Source: an uncultured Bacteroidales bacterium (GTDB lineage Bacteria; Bacteroidota; Bacteroidia; Bacteroidales; F082). Taken from it: a stretch of DNA of 7,002 bases. Shown piece after piece: positions 5,765 to 7,002 of the stretch (the first letter of the stretch is position 1; the number at the start of each line of letters is the position of its first letter). The stretch is from the NCBI GenBank assembly GCA_937926515.1, contig CALAZZ010000122.1, forward strand, positions 1 to 7,002. The letters are read 5' to 3'. Below the pieces are notes generated by a model that did not search any database, was not told where the DNA came from, and saw only the letters and a program-made list of their open reading frames with translations. Position numbers and translations under genes: made by a program.

Positions 5765-6068
5765 GGCATTTTGATGTTGATTTATAATTGACTTTCTCCC
5801 GGAAGATTTTGCTGGCCTTAAAAACCGGTATGCGTCGGGGAGGAATTTGTATGCTCTGGCCACGCCCTATGTCACGGGCCAGTTTTGCTTTTCGAACAAC
5901 AGGCTGAAAGCTTCCGAAGTTGTTGATCTGTACCTTTCGTCCTGCCTTAACCTGCCGTATAATGATCTTGTAGCTTTCTGTTAGAATCTGATCTACTTCA
6001 CCAATAGATTTCTTTGTTATGCAGCTAACTATTGAGGCCAGCTCCTTGCGGTTGATCACTTTTGTCAT
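5712..6068 (-). CDS. HU/IHF-like DNA-bending protein with C-terminal extension
   Basis: Residues 1-93 match the bacterial histone-like fold: an N-terminal helical dimer part (RKELASIVSCITKKSIGEVD), the turn INNFGSF at 48-54, and the basic beta-arm segment ending IPPRRIPVFKASKIF (75-89). The family binds and bends DNA as a dimer and helps phage replication, recombination or packaging. Two oddities are visible. The arm tip reads RDIGRGQSI where typical HU has an RNPxTG-like tip, so the DNA-intercalating proline appears absent. A polar 25-residue extension (about 94-118) follows the usual end and is encoded over the start of the next gene. The start is coupled to the 88-aa gene by ATGA. Family membership is clear; the phage role is inferred. 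Confidence 0.9.
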   Translation of the reverse strand: MTKVINRKELASIVSCITKKSIGEVDQILTESYKIIIRQVKAGRKVQINNFGSFQPVVRKAKLARDIGRGQSIQIPPRRIPVFKASKIFREKVNYKSTSKCHGNINNQKGKNMPRSLQ

Positions 6069-6331
6069 AAGCTGCTCCTTTCTGCCATATTGATGGCCTC
6101 AAGCTCGATCAGACTGTATGTGGCCTTGGCATTGCGATTGCCTTCTTTCACTCTTTTAATTAGTCCGCGGGTGCGCCACACTTTCACTTTCGATTCGCCA
6201 AAGCGACGGTAGGCTTCGCGTTGGCTTATTTCGTCCTTTGCCTTAAGCCCGGCCTTTTTCAAGGCTATTGTTGCTCCCATTTCGGCTGCTGTTTGTAACA
6301 TATTTTTAAGCTGGTATACTTCGAGCATCAT
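6065..6331 (-). CDS. Small HTH-like protein, 88 aa
   Basis: Residues 1-30 form an N-terminal helix (QLKNMLQTAAEMGATIALKK). Residues about 35-75 look like a small winged or MerR/excisionase-like HTH: EISQREAYRRFGESKVKVWR, then a turn, basic GLIKRVKEG, and a return strand ATYSLIELEAI. Similar small proteins sit beside HU-like genes in Bacteroidetes prophages, as far as I recall. The first ATG (6331) overlaps the LuxR-type gene's TGA in ATGA; a second ATG (6328) is directly next to it, so the first residue is uncertain by one. The end is ATGA-coupled to the HU-like gene. A regulatory or replication-initiation accessory role is possible but unproven. Confidence 0.75.
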   Translation of the reverse strand: MMLEVYQLKNMLQTAAEMGATIALKKAGLKAKDEISQREAYRRFGESKVKVWRTRGLIKRVKEGNRNAKATYSLIELEAINMAERSSL

Positions 6332-6723
6332 ATCATTTCAGGTATATAATCAAGAGTGTCATCTGAACGGCGCCGGGAGAAAGCTCGTCGGCTTATTACT
6401 GAATGTCTTGTGCGCAATAGCAATATGCTTGAGCCAGGGTAAAGGATATCACGCGGTAAGAGGGCAATGATCAGTATGCCGGCCAACAATGCACGTTTAA
6501 AGGGCGAAAGAGAGAGAGGTACATTACACTTTTGAGTGAACCACCAAACGCAAAGTTCAGTGGCCTTCTGTATCTGAAGTTTCTCGTAAATATTACGGAC
6601 TGTATTTACAACCGTATGTTCTGAAATGCATAGTTTGTCGGCAACTTCTTTTTTAGCTGCACCCCAGGCAAGCATTTCTGCAATCTGTGTTTCTCGTGCA
6701 GTAAGTCTTGCGTTTGTTTTCAT
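6328..6723 (-). CDS. LuxR-type HTH protein with putative membrane segment and Arg-rich tail
   Basis: I choose the ATG at 6723, which overlaps the previous gene's TGA as ATGA, over the ATG at 6735; this gives 131 residues. Residues 6-60 are a GerE/LuxR-type HTH: LTARETQIAEMLAWG, a core of KKEVADKL, and the recognition part CISEHTVVNTVRNIYEKL. No receiver or ligand-binding domain precedes it. Residues about 76-90 (KRALLAGILIIALLP) are hydrophobic enough for one membrane pass and follow an amphipathic WWFTQK region. The rest (about 104-119) is Arg/Ser rich (RRAFSRRRS) and ends acidic-hydrophobic (DDTLDYIPEMI). HTH then hydrophobic stretch then basic tail recurs in Bacteroidetes prophage LuxR-like proteins. 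It probably regulates phage or host promoters; membrane attachment is inferred. Confidence 0.85.
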   Translation of the reverse strand: MKTNARLTARETQIAEMLAWGAAKKEVADKLCISEHTVVNTVRNIYEKLQIQKATELCVWWFTQKCNVPLSLSPFKRALLAGILIIALLPRDILYPGSSILLLRTRHSVISRRAFSRRRSDDTLDYIPEMI

Positions 6724-6965
6724 GACTGCCCCCATGGATCGTTAACACCATGCTGGCGAAATAGCGCTTCTATTTCCCTGGCCTTGCTTTGGCTTGGCTC
6801 AAGTTCACCCTTTCTGTAAGCCCGAAAAGAAACGGGGTTATTGATACCAAGAATGCGGTGGATCATGATTCTGACCTTTGGAACATCCTTTGCAATTAGA
6901 TTGTCAAGACCTCTTTGGAAGCCTGGGTAAGGATACTTTTCTTTAGTTTTTGTTTTAACTTCCAT
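6720..6965 (-). CDS. Small phage-type HTH regulator (Cro/repressor-like), 81 aa
   Basis: The protein has 81 residues. A basic N-terminus (about 1-12) leads to a helical body from about 17. The segment VPKVRIMIHRILGINNPVSF (28-47), then RAYRKGELEPSQSKAREIEA and LFRQHGV, has the look of a compact helix-turn-helix of the Cro/C1 kind with a YRKGELEPS turn. It ends NDPWGQS. It is the first gene of the leftward block, and its start lies 37 bases from the window edge, which fits a control protein next to its own promoter. The downstream LuxR-type gene is coupled by ATGA. The HTH assignment is moderate. Whether it represses lysogeny genes or this operon cannot be read from the window. Confidence 0.7.
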   Translation of the reverse strand: MEVKTKTKEKYPYPGFQRGLDNLIAKDVPKVRIMIHRILGINNPVSFRAYRKGELEPSQSKAREIEALFRQHGVNDPWGQS

Positions 6966-7002
6966 AGAATTAATTAGTTTTTGCTATTTTCGTAGGTTAG
7001 TT
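6966..7002 (-). promoter_or_regulatory. Partial upstream leader of the leftward operon
   Basis: These 37 AT-rich bases lie upstream of the first leftward gene. The leftward operon must be transcribed from here or from beyond the edge. I find no complete Bacteroidota-type promoter (TTTG about 19 bases before TAnnTTTG) on the minus strand. On the plus strand TTTTTG at 6978-6983 could be a -33 element of a rightward promoter, but its -7 partner would lie past base 7002. The call is positional only. Confidence 0.25.

Noticed and set aside
5468..5863. Longer 131-codon start for the 98-aa gene
   Set aside because: The extra 33 residues would be read through the conserved beta-arm part of the HU-like gene; the ATG at 5764 is preferred.
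6978..6992. Rightward promoter from TTTTTG (6978-6983) and TATTTTCG (6985-6992)
   Set aside because: The two elements are only one base apart, not about 19; no complete promoter can be read before the window ends.
1..7002. Stop-codon recoding as in some crAss-like phages
   Set aside because: TAA, TAG and TGA all end genes at sensible places, often in ATGA overlaps.

Overview
The window looks like the early (regulation, recombination and replication) block of a phage or prophage of a Bacteroidota host. No integrase, portal, terminase or other structural gene is present, so phage versus prophage versus another mobile element cannot be settled here. The assignment rests on three things. (1) Several small proteins resemble families I know from Bacteroidetes phages and prophages: a LuxR-type HTH protein with a hydrophobic segment and an Arg-rich tail, an HU/IHF-like protein, and small zinc-ribbon proteins. 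(2) There are no clear Shine-Dalgarno sequences, and several starts have A-rich leaders, as is usual in Bacteroidota. (3) Genes are packed tightly with ATGA overlaps. TAA, TAG and TGA all serve as stops, so the standard bacterial code applies.

Layout: every supported gene is on the minus strand, so transcription runs from about 7002 down to 1. The upstream end (6965 to about 5712) is a regulatory head: an 81-aa phage-type HTH protein, a 131-aa LuxR-type HTH protein with a putative membrane segment, an 88-aa HTH-like protein and an HU/IHF-like protein. An unrecognised 98-aa protein follows. The middle (5428-3002) is a DNA-processing cassette: a Sak4-like RecA-fold ATPase, a PD-(D/E)XK nuclease, a C4 zinc-ribbon protein and a DEDDh (DnaQ-like) 3'-5' exonuclease. 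Then come a coiled-coil protein of 156 aa, an 83-aa unknown, a 31-aa micro-protein, a Cys/His zinc-binding protein and a Myb/HTH-like 106-aa protein. The block ends with an SNF2-family helicase carrying a HARP-like N-terminal domain, which runs off the window at base 1.

How it may work: junctions are short or overlapping almost everywhere. Four are ATGA couplings in addition to the one joining the 156-aa and 83-aa genes, and the longest gap is 39 bases. One long operon is therefore likely. The small HTH proteins would control it, the HU-like protein would shape the DNA, and the Sak4-like ATPase, two nucleases and SNF2/HARP helicase would together form a strand-annealing or recombination-dependent replication system. 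The individual enzyme families are known. The combination of a Sak4-like ATPase, PD-(D/E)XK nuclease, DEDDh exonuclease and annealing helicase with several unassigned small proteins is the most interesting part of the window. There is no gene-free stretch longer than 40 bases, no RNA gene, no CRISPR array and no insertion sequence.
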